Below are positions 8,935-17,252 of a stretch of DNA of 64,000 bases, piece after piece. The notes under the pieces were generated by a model. That model did not search any database. It was not told the DNA's origin and saw only the letters and a program-made list of their open reading frames with translations. The stretch is from G963675935 sp963675935 (GTDB taxonomy: Bacteria; Planctomycetota; Planctomycetia; Pirellulales; Thermoguttaceae). Location: positions 496,001 through 560,000 of the forward strand of contig CAXXPV010000008.1 of NCBI GenBank assembly GCA_963675935.2. The letters are read 5' to 3'. Every line of letters starts with the position of its first letter. Within the stretch, counting starts at the first letter, position 1. Made by a program: the position numbers and the translations under genes.

Positions 8935-11331
8935 CTACGCAATCGCCGAAGTGGCAATCTGAGAATTGGGCTGAGCGTCGATCTCCAGCCCCGGCAGCGA
9001 TTTCGTCGCGCCGTGATCCGTCGCTTTCGCCGTTTGCCAGCCTGGAAACCGGCTGAACCACGCCAAAATAAGGAACGCGGCCATCGCCCCCGCGACAACT
9101 GCCGGCGTGGTGAACGCGCAGCCGCCGTCCGAGGCCGGCGCCACGACTGCCCGCAATAGAGGCCAGTTTGGTGGAATTATATCGGGCGTGATGCGGCAGT
9201 TGGCCACGGCCAGCCCGTTGTGGCACATGTGAAACGCCATGCCGGGCAGGATGCTGCCGCTCTGAATGGCCAGATAGGCGAGAATCGCGCCCAAAAGCGA
9301 GGCGAGCAACGATTGCTGGAGAACTCCGTGCGTCAGGCCGAACAACAACGACGTGCAAACTATCGCCCGCCAACGATTGCCAAGCCCCCGGAAGCCCGAG
9401 AGAATGAAGCCGCGGAACGCAAGCTCTTCGCACACGGCCGGCAACACGGCGATGACCAAAAGCAACGGCCAAAAATCGGCGGTCGTCAGCAGGGCCGACA
9501 TCTTTTCCAACGCCGGCCGAACGTTTTCGCTCACCGGATAAAGCTGGCGCACGGCCGACTGCAACACCGTTGCTGTTGGGTGCAGCACGATGGCCAGCGC
9601 GACGGCCGCGGGCACGGCCAGCCAATGCGGACGCTTGAGTAAAAGCGTTTGCCGCGCGCTGCTCGTGAAAAACAGCGTCATCAACAACGCCGGCGCGAGA
9701 ATCACCGCCAACTGGCTGGTCATGATCGAACGGACGAAGCCCGCGAAATCGTCGGGCATGGAACTCGAAATGCTCAAGAAAAACTGCACCAGCAAAATCA
9801 GCACGGCGCAGCAGACCGCGGCCGCAACCGTGGGCGTCGGCCGCCGCTCGCGCAGCAACCGCCGCACCCAGAGCCCTAGGTCCAACCGCTCACACTCGCG
9901 GAACAACACCGACTCGGAGTTGAACTGTTCGATGGCCCAGCGAATCGCCATTGCGCACGCCGCGGCCGTGACGGCCGCCACGACCGGCGAATACAGAAGT
10001 GCCTGTGCGTAATCGCCTTCCAACACATTTCGCAGCACCAGCACGATGCCGGTGATCGGAATCAGGCTGGTGCCCAGGCTCAGCTCGACGCCGGGCGACA
10101 TCGGCAGAACCACCAGGGGCATCGTAATCAACAGCAGCGGCATCAGATAGTATTGCCCTTCCTTCGTGCTTCGTGCGAAAGCCGCCAAGGCCAGGCACAA
10201 CGCGCTGAACAACGCGGCCACCGGCAACAGGGCGACGCCAAGGGCAACGACGGCGGCGACTGGAGGAAACCCGAAACCCGGCAATCGCGTCATCATCAGG
10301 CTGCCGGTCAGACCCATGCTCCCCAAATTCAACACGGCCGTGGCCACGCTGAAAAGCATGATCGTCAGCAGCTTGCCCAAGACGATTTCCGACCGCTCGG
10401 CCGGACTGCACAAAAGCGTTTCGATGGTGCCGCGTTCCTTCTCGCCCGCGCAGAGGTCGATGGCCGGATAAAAAGCGCCGGTCAACGCCCAAATCAACAG
10501 CAAGACGGGCAGCAACTTCGACCACGCCGCGCCCTCGCGGTGCCGGGCGTCGGACACGTCGGCCGTCTCGACCAAAAACGGATGCATCGCCACGGCCGAC
10601 ACCCCGCTGACGTGCAAGTTGTCGGCCTCGATCCGATCCATCCACCTGCCGAGCGCCTCGGACAGCCGGGCGAAGGTGATCATCGACTTTTCGCTGGTCG
10701 TGTTGTGGATGATTTCGGGGCTAGGAACCGCCAGCGGCTTTGAACTCGCCGCTTGTTTTCGCAACTGTTTACCGGACGCGACGTCATTCTGAGCGCAGCG
10801 AAGAATCCCGTTATGTCGCGATTCCACGAGAGATTTTTCGCTGCGCTCAGAATGACCGACACCCTGGGAACTATCGCCATGTTCTTTAGCCGGATCGCCG
10901 ATGCGTGCGGCGGCAAGTTCGCCTCGATGCCGGATGTTTTCGCGGAAGGCGTCAAGCCGGGCGGAAAAATCCGCCGGGAAGTACAATGCCGCCTCGTAGT
11001 CGCCTCGTTGCACCGCCGCGCGAGCCTCGTCCTTGACGTTGGGAGAATCGGCCTTCGTCGCGAATTTCAGTTCCAACAACTTGGCGCCGCCCGAAACGTC
11101 GGCGAATCGCTCGCCGTCGAAAAGCGCCGGCGCGTCGTGCAAATCGCAGGCCCCGACGACCAACACCCGCGTCGTCTTCTCCTGCATGAACTGCGTGACC
11201 TGCAACAGACTGACGCCCAGCAGAGGGTAAAGCACAAGCGGAAGCACCGCGATCATGAAAAGCGTCCGCCGGTCGCGCAGTTGATCGCGGACCTCTCGGG
11301 CGAAAATCAGTTTGACGTTGGAAAATGTCAT
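8935..11331 (-). CDS. ABC-2 permease (NatB-like) fused to CPBP intramembrane protease
   Basis: 798 aa from ATG 11331; an upstream extension would translate a palindromic repeat and is rejected. The first part is an ABC-2 type permease (MTFSNVKLIFAREVRDQLRD, a large extracytoplasmic loop, then DLCAGEKERGTIETLLCSP before the helix bundle). The last part is a CPBP (CAAX protease, ABI) domain with EELAFRGF at about residue 634, LFGLTHG and FHMCHN, the usual glutamate/histidine metal ligands. Such permease-protease fusions occur in planctomycetes. The partner ATPase gene is directly upstream. The substrate is unknown; NatAB exports Na+. Residues about 159-183 come from an inserted repeat. Confidence 0.87.
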   Translation of the reverse strand: MTFSNVKLIFAREVRDQLRDRRTLFMIAVLPLVLYPLLGVSLLQVTQFMQEKTTRVLVVGACDLHDAPALFDGERFADVSGGAKLLELKFATKADSPNVKDEARAAVQRGDYEAALYFPADFSARLDAFRENIRHRGELAAARIGDPAKEHGDSSQGVGHSERSEKSLVESRHNGILRCAQNDVASGKQLRKQAASSKPLAVPSPEIIHNTTSEKSMITFARLSEALGRWMDRIEADNLHVSGVSAVAMHPFLVETADVSDARHREGAAWSKLLPVLLLIWALTGAFYPAIDLCAGEKERGTIETLLCSPAERSEIVLGKLLTIMLFSVATAVLNLGSMGLTGSLMMTRLPGFGFPPVAAVVALGVALLPVAALFSALCLALAAFARSTKEGQYYLMPLLLITMPLVVLPMSPGVELSLGTSLIPITGIVLVLRNVLEGDYAQALLYSPVVAAVTAAACAMAIRWAIEQFNSESVLFRECERLDLGLWVRRLLRERRPTPTVAAAVCCAVLILLVQFFLSISSSMPDDFAGFVRSIMTSQLAVILAPALLMTLFFTSSARQTLLLKRPHWLAVPAAVALAIVLHPTATVLQSAVRQLYPVSENVRPALEKMSALLTTADFWPLLLVIAVLPAVCEELAFRGFILSGFRGLGNRWRAIVCTSLLFGLTHGVLQQSLLASLLGAILAYLAIQSGSILPGMAFHMCHNGLAVANCRITPDIIPPNWPLLRAVVAPASDGGCAFTTPAVVAGAMAAFLILAWFSRFPGWQTAKATDHGATKSLPGLEIDAQPNSQIATSAIA
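10783..10856. repeat. Inserted gtcattctgagcgcagcgaa-type repeat inside permease gene
   Basis: Arms GTCATTCTGAGCGCAGCGAA and its exact complement flank a short centre. The minus-strand frame reads it as GHSERSEKSL ... RCAQND, a pattern known from widespread bacterial SERSE/CAQND repeats. It falls in the extracytoplasmic loop of the permease. A second copy is at 59614-59688. Confidence 0.88.
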
Positions 11332-11376
11332 GCCGGAAAACTCAGTATCTGCAAAAAACAAGTCGGTGAATTCTGC

Positions 11377-11435
11377 GTAGGACGGATTTCCGAATCCGTT
11401 CAATTTTCAGGGACGGATTCGGAAATCCGTCCTAC
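11377..11435. repeat. Intergenic palindromic repeat (ggatttccgaatcc family)
   Basis: Hairpin between the ABC ATPase and permease genes. Arms GTAGGACGGATTTCCGAATC and GATTCGGAAATCCGTCCTAC flank TTCAATTTTCAGGGAC. The following bases AAAATTGCAT also follow the copy at 2651-2739, so the repeated unit extends beyond the hairpin. Confidence 0.88.
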
Positions 11436-11466
11436 AAAATTGCATCAGTTATTGTTTGGCAACGTC

Positions 11467-12234
11467 TCAGCCCGCCGACGCCAAGGAGCAGTCGGCCTCG
11501 TCGTGTTGTGAAATCAGTTGGAAAAACAGTTCCTCGAGGTCTCGCTCGTGGTGCAAGTCGCGCACCTCCGCCAGCGTGCCCTCTGCCAAAAACTGTCCGC
11601 GATGCATGATGGCCACCCGGTCGCAAAGCTTCTCGGCCTCGCGCATGATGTGCGTCGAAAAAATGATGCACTTGCCGTGGTCGCGCAACTGGGCCACCGC
11701 GTCGAGCAAAGCGCGGGCGACCAAAACGTCCAGCCCGGCCGTCGCCTCATCGAAAATCAGCACCGGCGGATCGTGGATCACCGCACGGGCGATCGACACC
11801 TTCTGCTTCATGCCGGTCGACATCTTCGCGCCCAAAATGTCGCGGACGTCGTTCATCTTCAGCCGGTCGAAAAGCGTTTCCATCCGGCCGGTGAGTTCGT
11901 CTTGGGCGATTCCATGCAGCCGGCCGAAATACTCGACCATTTCCCAGCCAGTCATGCGGTCGTAGACGGCCGTGTTCGCCGAAACGTAGCCGATCCGCCG
12001 GCGGACCTGGGCCGACTGCCCCACAACGTCGAAACCGGCGACCGAGGCAGTGCCTTCACTCGGGCGAAGCATGGTGCCGAGGATTCGCAGCAGCGTGGTC
12101 TTGCCCGCCCCGTTGGGGCCGAGCAGCCCGTAGATTTGACCCGCCCGGGCGTGAAAGCTGACCCCATCGAGCGCCACGAATCGCCCACGCCGCAGATCGT
12201 TGTAGTGTTTGCTGATTTCGTGGACGTGGATCAT
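11467..12234 (-). CDS. ABC transporter ATPase (NatA-like)
   Basis: 255 aa cytoplasmic ATP-binding subunit of the exporter whose permease is encoded just downstream. Walker A is GPNGAGKTT (about 38-46), the signature region is STGMKQKVSIARA, Walker B is PPVLIFDEATAGLD, and the switch histidine is in IIFSTHIMREAE. The STGMKQK signature is typical of NatA and CcmA-like exporters. The gap to the permease contains a hairpin repeat. The 10-bp spacing from mqnC upstream suggests read-through transcription from it. Confidence 0.92.
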   Translation of the reverse strand: MIHVHEISKHYNDLRRGRFVALDGVSFHARAGQIYGLLGPNGAGKTTLLRILGTMLRPSEGTASVAGFDVVGQSAQVRRRIGYVSANTAVYDRMTGWEMVEYFGRLHGIAQDELTGRMETLFDRLKMNDVRDILGAKMSTGMKQKVSIARAVIHDPPVLIFDEATAGLDVLVARALLDAVAQLRDHGKCIIFSTHIMREAEKLCDRVAIMHRGQFLAEGTLAEVRDLHHERDLEELFFQLISQHDEADCSLASAG

Positions 12235-12243
12235 CCCCTCATT

Positions 12244-13368
12244 CTAATCAGCATTGCGCGGAATTTCATCTGAAAAACCGGCGTCTTGGGGAATTTCATC
12301 GAGGAATTCGTAATAAACATTCCTCTTGCGAGGGGAGAAACCGGCATCCTTAATTTGCCTGCGTATCTCAGCTTCCGTGGCCCGAAAAGTCGTACCGGCC
12401 GCCGCCACCACGTTTTCCTCGATCATTACGCTGCCGAAATCGTTCGCCCCGAACCGAAGAGCCAACTGACCCACGGCCAACCCCTGCGTAACCCAACTGG
12501 CTTGAAGGTTGGCGAAGTTGTCCAAAAACAATCGGGCGACGGCCAAGGTTTTTAGATACTCGAACGCCCCGACCTTCGGCCGCTCGGCCAGCGCGGTGTT
12601 GCCCGGCTGAAACGTCCAGCAGATGAAGGCCGTGAAGCCGTGCGTTTCGTCCTGCAATCGTCGCAATCGTTCCAAGTGTTCCAAACGGTCTTCCAGCGTT
12701 TCGACGTGCCCGAACATCATCGTGGCCGAGCCGCGTCCGCCGAGCCGATGCCACTGGCGGCAGACTTCAAGCCAGCGGTCGGCCGACGCCTTGCACGGGC
12801 TGACTTGTTGCCGAACGCGATCGACCAGGATTTCGGCCCCGCCGCCCGGCAGCGACCCCAAGCCGGCCCGCTGCAATCGTTCCAACGTTTCGCGCACCGA
12901 CAGGCCCGAGAGCGTCGCCAGATGGTCGATCTCCGGCGGGCTGAAGCCGTGGACGTTGACCTGCGGGAAACTACGCTTGATGTCGAGCAGCAATTCTTCG
13001 TACCACTCGATCGAAAGCTCGGGATTCATTCCGCCTTGCAGCAGGATTTGGCCGCCACCGAGCGCGATGGTCTCTTCGATCTTCCGATGCAGTTCGTCGC
13101 GAGAAAGGACGTAGGCGTCCGGCTCGCCGGCTTTTCGCGAGAACGCGCAGAAGCGGCAGCCGCTCGTGCAGATGTTCGTGTAGTTGATGTTTCGATCGAC
13201 GTTGTAGGTGCGGAACGGCTCGGGATGCAATCGCCGCGTGACAGCGTCGGCCGCGCGGCCCAGCGCCGCCAAACGGTTTGACCGTAAGAGGACAAGCCCC
13301 TCGTCGGTCGAGATGCGCCGGCCGGCGGTCGCGCGTTCCAAGATGGCTTCGAAAGAATCAGGCATCAT
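12244..13368 (-). CDS. mqnC: Cyclic dehypoxanthinyl futalosine synthase (MqnC), radical SAM
   Basis: 374 aa. MqnC converts dehypoxanthine futalosine to its cyclic form in the futalosine route to menaquinone. The radical-SAM cysteines are in CTSGCRFCAFSR (about residues 67-78). Family marks are GGGQILLQGGMNPELSIEWY, HGFSPPEI, GSLPGGGAEILVDRVRQQ and FICWTFQPGNTAL. MqnE, the paralogous aminofutalosine synthase, is the main alternative, but the QGGMNP, ILVDRV and FQPGNT features favour MqnC. The mqnA gene lies 1.3 kb upstream on the same strand with two unrelated genes between. Two methionines begin the frame; either may be the start. Confidence 0.88.
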   Translation of the reverse strand: MMPDSFEAILERATAGRRISTDEGLVLLRSNRLAALGRAADAVTRRLHPEPFRTYNVDRNINYTNICTSGCRFCAFSRKAGEPDAYVLSRDELHRKIEETIALGGGQILLQGGMNPELSIEWYEELLLDIKRSFPQVNVHGFSPPEIDHLATLSGLSVRETLERLQRAGLGSLPGGGAEILVDRVRQQVSPCKASADRWLEVCRQWHRLGGRGSATMMFGHVETLEDRLEHLERLRRLQDETHGFTAFICWTFQPGNTALAERPKVGAFEYLKTLAVARLFLDNFANLQASWVTQGLAVGQLALRFGANDFGSVMIEENVVAAAGTTFRATEAEIRRQIKDAGFSPRKRNVYYEFLDEIPQDAGFSDEIPRNAD

Positions 13369-13455
13369 AAGTTGTACTCATCACGCTCCGCGTGAGGAAG
13401 AAGCATACACAATGCTTATGTGCCCCCGGAATTGCTTTGAGCTCAGTGTCATACA

Positions 13456-13863
13456 CTACTTGGGATAGTGCTCACCAAAATTAATTTGAGGCAGATTCGA
13501 GAGAAATAAATCTCGGTCAGCCTGCTGCGAAAAATACCATTCATTGAATCCAAAATCATAGTTTGTTTTCACAAACCAGTGATCTGTCCATTTTCCCACA
13601 TGATGATGCGGAGTTTCGTCCATGCAGATACGATACTCAGAGTCTTTCTGAGCGCATTCGCCGTCCATTGGGCCGAAGTGTTGCCAGCACCAACGATTTG
13701 CGAAATCGAGTTCTGGGTAGGCCAGCTCAAGCATGACGGGATAGGGAAACCGAAGCAAACGCTCATCGCGTTCGCGACTTTGTGCAGTCCTTTCCTCGTG
13801 TGAATCGTCATCACAAGCCATGTATCTTTCGATCGAGGACAACACGAGTGTTCTGTGTGTCAT
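13456..13863 (-). CDS. Hypothetical protein
   Basis: No family recognised. From MTHRTLVLSSIERYM the protein is about 135 aa; a longer frame begins at 13926 (156 aa). It is soluble, rich in aromatic residues and histidines, with features such as LELAYPELDFANRWCWQHFGP and ETPHHHVGKWTDHWFVKTNYDFGFNEWYF. It has no signal peptide. It sits between mqnC and the DUF1016 relic. The composition of a real globular protein argues for a gene. Confidence 0.55.
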   Translation of the reverse strand: MTHRTLVLSSIERYMACDDDSHEERTAQSRERDERLLRFPYPVMLELAYPELDFANRWCWQHFGPMDGECAQKDSEYRICMDETPHHHVGKWTDHWFVKTNYDFGFNEWYFSQQADRDLFLSNLPQINFGEHYPK

Positions 13864-14016
13864 TGATACTCGCTCACCAAATTTAAGTTTTGGGAGTCCA
13901 ACGGTTTGCCCAGTTCGTCGCCACAAGCGACCGCGAAGCGGCTATGTGAACGGACGTTGTTAGGCATTTTATAGTTTACCTTCAAAGCGCCCTTCCAGTC
14001 AGAAGGAGAAAAGAAG

Positions 14017-14082
14017 GAGAAAAGGGGATAAGTCCAATTACTGATCGGTCATTTACATTAATTGGACTTATCCCCTTTTCTC
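14017..14082. repeat. Perfect 24-bp inverted repeat in DUF1016 relic
   Basis: Arms 14017-14040 and 14059-14082 are exact complements (core GGGGATAAGTCCAATTA) around an 18-bp loop. It lies near the 3' end of the truncated DUF1016 frame. Confidence 0.9.
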
Positions 14083-14106
14083 TCTGAATTCCGGTCACAG
14101 CCAATT

Positions 14107-14251
14107 CTCTTCCCGGTGGAGAGGGAATTGCGTTGCCGCCGTCGATTTCCCCACCCGTCGGGTGGAGTTTTTCCGCGACCGCCGATTTCGTCCCCGTTGG
14201 GGATGGAATTAGATTCGGCTCAGATTCCGTCCCCGCCGGGGACGAAATTGC
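14107..14251. repeat. Array of four short GC palindromes in DUF1016 relic
   Basis: Four small palindromes occur at 24-45 bp intervals: around 14110-14125 (TTCCCGGTGGAGAGGGAA, imperfect), CCACCCGTCGGGTGG at 14151-14165, TCCCCGTTGGGGA at 14191-14203 and GTCCCCGCCGGGGAC at 14229-14243. Each is followed by a related GGAATT/GAAATT-type tail. They are translated in the relic as repeated SPxGTExxxxIPSPxGT-like units. Confidence 0.75.
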
Positions 14252-14643
14252 AAGACGTTCTCTGTAAACAAGATAGAACTTTCGGAAGCGTTGCAAACTC
14301 ACTTCTGAAAAGCCTCTGCCATACCGTTCCGTCAGCCGCGCCGAGAGGTCTTCGATGATGTTCTCGCCGTATTCCGCCCGCCCCTCACCGCCCTGGAGTT
14401 CCTGGACGATCTCCCGCCCGATCAGCCAGTACGCCAGCACCATGTTCGTGTTGACCGCCCGGACCACATTGCCCCGCGATTGTTCCAGTATGGAAACGAT
14501 CCGGTCAAAGAGCGCATCCGGTTTTGCCGCCGGCACTTTCCGCTTCGGCTTACTCATCACTTGCCTCCATCGGGCGGACGATGCACTCGCCGATCATCGC
14601 CCGCGGCGGAAAGCCCGATGAATCGAGCTATTGAAAATTTGAA

Positions 14644-15465
14644 CTATCCCGGATAGAACGCCAGCTTCACGTCCGGCGGCGCCAGACCGTTGCGGCCGGC
14701 CAACGCATAAAAATGCTCCAAGCCGCGCCGCTGCCGTTGACGCAGACGGAACACCAAATGGTCGCGCAAGTAGGCAAGGCAATCGGTCTCGGGAATTCCC
14801 ACGGCGGGCGCCTCGCGCCGGGCAATCTCCGGCAGCCGCTTCAAGCCGGCGTCGCGGGCGGCGGCGAACGATTTTTCCGCACAGCGCAAATCGACCCCAG
14901 GCCGGGCAACCCACAGCGAAAACACGAACGGCATACCCGTCCAACGATACCACTCCTCGCCCAAGTCCCAAATGAACTCGAAAGTTCCGCTGACCGGCAT
15001 CATGGCCCGGTCGCCGATCATCAATACCGCGTCAGCCGGTGTTTCTTCCAACGTCGCGTCGAGCGGCAGCGAGCGGATGTTCGGCGAGACGCCGAATCGC
15101 TCCTTCAACAAAACCCTCGCCAGCGCGGCGCTTGTTCGCGAGCCTTCGTCCAACGCTAGGGTTTGGATGTCTTCGACTGGAACGCGGCCGAACAGCTTCA
15201 CGCTCCGCACCGGACCGTCGCAGGCGATGCAGGCGTCGGAAACGATCGTGCAGCCCGGTTGCCGGGCGTACTCGATCGAGGGGATGGTCGCCACGTCGAG
15301 CTTTCCGGCGGCCAAGGCGTCGGCCAATCGGCTTGGATAGTCGAACACAACGTCCAGCCGCGGGTCGATTTCGGCCAACATTTCGACCAGCGGCCGGGCG
15401 TTCAGATACGTCACCGCCCCGACACGGATTTTCTCTTGTTTCTCCGGCTCTGAACTTTTTGACAT
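14644..15465 (-). CDS. mqnA: Chorismate dehydratase (MqnA)
   Basis: 273 aa from ATG 15465, where KIRVGAVTYLNARPL follows soon after and AGGA lies just upstream. A longer frame to 15636 adds a poorly conserved leader. MqnA removes water from chorismate to give 3-[(1-carboxyvinyl)oxy]benzoate, the first step of the futalosine menaquinone route. It has the periplasmic-binding-protein-like fold of the family: VTYLNARPLVE at the N-terminus, IPSIEYAR, SVKLFGRVP and LDEGSRTSAALARVLL, IGDRAM and WYRWTGMPFVFSLW. Together with mqnC it indicates menaquinone respiration. mqnB, D and E are not in this window. Confidence 0.87.
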   Translation of the reverse strand: MSKSSEPEKQEKIRVGAVTYLNARPLVEMLAEIDPRLDVVFDYPSRLADALAAGKLDVATIPSIEYARQPGCTIVSDACIACDGPVRSVKLFGRVPVEDIQTLALDEGSRTSAALARVLLKERFGVSPNIRSLPLDATLEETPADAVLMIGDRAMMPVSGTFEFIWDLGEEWYRWTGMPFVFSLWVARPGVDLRCAEKSFAAARDAGLKRLPEIARREAPAVGIPETDCLAYLRDHLVFRLRQRQRRGLEHFYALAGRNGLAPPDVKLAFYPG

Positions 15466-15487
15466 CGTTCCTATTTCCCATCCCAGA

Positions 15488-15757
15488 TCAAAATCGCATA
15501 AACAGTTCATTATAAGAGGATTGTTGATCGGTGGGAAGCATGGCAAAAACCCGACCAATGGGGATGTTTTTGCAAGAAAAGCAATGGGAAACAATCCACT
15601 CCCTTGACGTATCGACACTGGACAACCTCCATGCAATGTCCAAGAAACCCAACAAGGCCATCAGGCCACGCCAAAAAACGATTCCTAATGAAATACAAAT
15701 CGCTAAAACACACCAGATCAGTTTCGCCCGAGAATTTGGAGGTTTGCATCCGGGCAA
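15488..15757 (-). CDS. Possible small membrane protein
   Basis: A frame of 89 codons beginning with TTG has one long hydrophobic stretch (LIWCVLAICISLGIVFWRGL and following residues), ending 22 bp before mqnA. It overlaps the 5' part of the opposite-strand ankyrin-like frame. There is no ATG start and no clear ribosome site, so it is weakly supported. Confidence 0.25.
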   Translation of the reverse strand: MPGCKPPNSRAKLIWCVLAICISLGIVFWRGLMALLGFLDIAWRLSSVDTSREWIVSHCFSCKNIPIGRVFAMLPTDQQSSYNELFMRF

Positions 15758-16380
15758 GCGGGATTGCCTTGATTCTCCGGTTTGCGTATGAGGACATCGC
15801 CCCGTTCTTCGTCTCCCTTAGTCCTTGGTTATTGAGTCTTGTCAACGCGGAGGAGGGACGGCCCCCGGCCACCGACTTGGATATGCAGCTATTCGATGCC
15901 GTGGAACGGCTGGACATTGACCGGGCGGTGGGACTCGTCGCCCAGGGGGCAAACATCAATGCATTGGACGATGAAGGGGAAACGCCGCTGACGAAACTGA
16001 CTGGGGCGTCAAAATTCGATTTCCTACCGTGCGATGAGGCCGACGAAGCGAGGGAAAGCCAGCCGGACTTGCCTCAAGAGGAGCGGATTGAAATGATGCG
16101 GCGATTGCTGGCTCTCGGAGCAGACATCAACCTATTCGGCTATGAAGGGTTCTATTCGCTTACAAAGGCGGTATTGCGTCACGAAGATGAAGTCGTGCTG
16201 TTTCTCCTAAAAGAGGGAGCAGATCCCAACCATTCCCACTTTCGCGACGAAGATCCTGACGAGGTCTCTACGCCAGTGTACTACGCAGATGGCGATTTCT
16301 GTCTCGTCGTGGAGGGAAGCGAGGACGAGAAACGCCTGCAACGAATCTACGATGCGTTGAAAAACGCCGGCGCAGCTTGA
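15688..16380 (+). CDS. Ankyrin-repeat-like protein
   Basis: About 230 aa from ATG 15688, or 165 aa if the start is ATG 15883 just before the repeats. Ankyrin-type units are LFDAVERLDIDRAVGLVAQGANINALDDEG, then EMMRRLLALGADINLFGYEG, then EVVLFLLKEGADPN, each with the loop pattern GAxxN and a paired helix. Such repeats bind other proteins; no catalytic domain is seen. It lies alone at the start of the accessory region, diverging from mqnA. The segment before residue 90 is not repeat-like and may be untranslated. Confidence 0.6.
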   Translation: MKYKSLKHTRSVSPENLEVCIRASGIALILRFAYEDIAPFFVSLSPWLLSLVNAEEGRPPATDLDMQLFDAVERLDIDRAVGLVAQGANINALDDEGETPLTKLTGASKFDFLPCDEADEARESQPDLPQEERIEMMRRLLALGADINLFGYEGFYSLTKAVLRHEDEVVLFLLKEGADPNHSHFRDEDPDEVSTPVYYADGDFCLVVEGSEDEKRLQRIYDALKNAGAA

Positions 16381-16647
16381 GCGTTGTTGGTCGAATCAAT
16401 GATTTGCTCCACTCACGACTTTGCCGGGACGCAATGTGGGTGACGCCAACGAGAAAGACGCCCGTCATAGCGGGCGTCGAGCTGACGAGGGCAGCAACTA
16501 CGGGCTACTCTTCATCGTTTCTGAGAAAGGAGACCGCCGAGAGGAATTGGGCCGCAAAGATGACTCCAGAACGCCAACTTGAAGAACATCTCATCGAGAG
16601 ACTTCAATGCTTGAAGTACGAATACCGTGCGGACACCGTCGACCTTT

Positions 16648-17061
16648 TCAATCGAGTTGACGCCGTATTGGGCACAGAGTTTGTCCCAGACGAGCCGTTC
16701 GAGCCAGGTCCGCCTCAGATATCTGATGTGATAGCGATGTTCCCGCTTCGCCATCTTCCGAAAGATCCCGCTGGTCCAACGAAACAACATGGCCGCCGGC
16801 TGCTCGTTTTTGCCGACGCCGGCGTCGGGCGATCATTCCCCCCGCGGCGCGCACTACGCGGTCGATGAATGTGTGGAGCGAGGCCCGCTCCGGATCGAAC
16901 TGTTTAGCCTCCCTGAGAAGAATGAGCCACAAATCTTGCTGCACGTCTTCCTCGTCGGAACGAGTAAATCCCTTCCGCTGGCTAAGTCGTCGAGCCATCA
17001 CCCTGATACACGACGTGGCATATTCCGTGAATACAGCACTCTGCGCATCCGCGCTACTCAT
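16648..17061 (-). pseudogene. Sigma-70-like factor, region 2 only (truncated)
   Basis: 137 aa starting MSSADAQSAVFTEYA. Residues about 20-85 resemble sigma-70 region 2 (GFTRSDEEDVQQDLWLILLREAKQFDPERASLHTFIDRVV). It is followed by a basic stretch RRRRRQKRAAGG. This N-terminus resembles small sigma factors carried by planctomycete mobile elements, which normally continue for about 60 more residues of region 4. Here a TGA stops the frame; continuing past it gives IRTSSIEVSR-like sequence with further stops, possibly a decayed region 4. I call it a truncated relic. Confidence 0.6.
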
Positions 17062-17252
17062 AGCAGTCTCCGAGCCGAAGGCTGCTACCGGACGTTCGCC
17101 CGAGAATGGGTGAAAGCGCTGTGCTGCGGTGCGTCACCGCAAACGGACACGTGCGCGACGGACTGCCGGTTTATGAGCCTCACGGCTCAGAGTGGGCGTC
17201 ACAACTCGTGTGGCATTGCAACAAACCGTGTGGCAACCCGGCAAAGAGAGAA

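Larger units (their letters stand above)
13982..14560 (-). pseudogene. DUF1016 (YhcG-like) N-terminal domain, C-terminally truncated
   Basis: 192 aa. Residues about 10-105 match the DUF1016 N-terminal domain (LAYWLIGREIVQELQGG ... FSEVSLQRFRKFYLVY), a helical domain that normally precedes a PDDEXK-type nuclease domain in proteins of about 350 aa. The nuclease part is missing. After residue 110 the frame runs through four short GC palindromes and then a perfect 24-bp inverted repeat, ending soon after. So repeat insertion or deletion has removed the catalytic domain. It could still make the N-terminal domain. Confidence 0.7.

Noticed and set aside
11332..11403. Longer start for the ABC permease
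   Set aside because: The added residues would be translated from the ggatttccgaatcc repeat; ATG 11331 begins the conserved protein.
14107..14251. CRISPR or tandem protein repeat
   Set aside because: Unit sequences differ and are small palindromes; the translated repeats lie in a truncated gene and have no consistent protein pattern.
16512..16790. Minus-strand frame after the sigma fragment as a separate gene
   Set aside because: It overlaps the sigma frame and has no sigma region 4 pattern; the weak remnant of region 4 appears in the sigma frame itself past stops.
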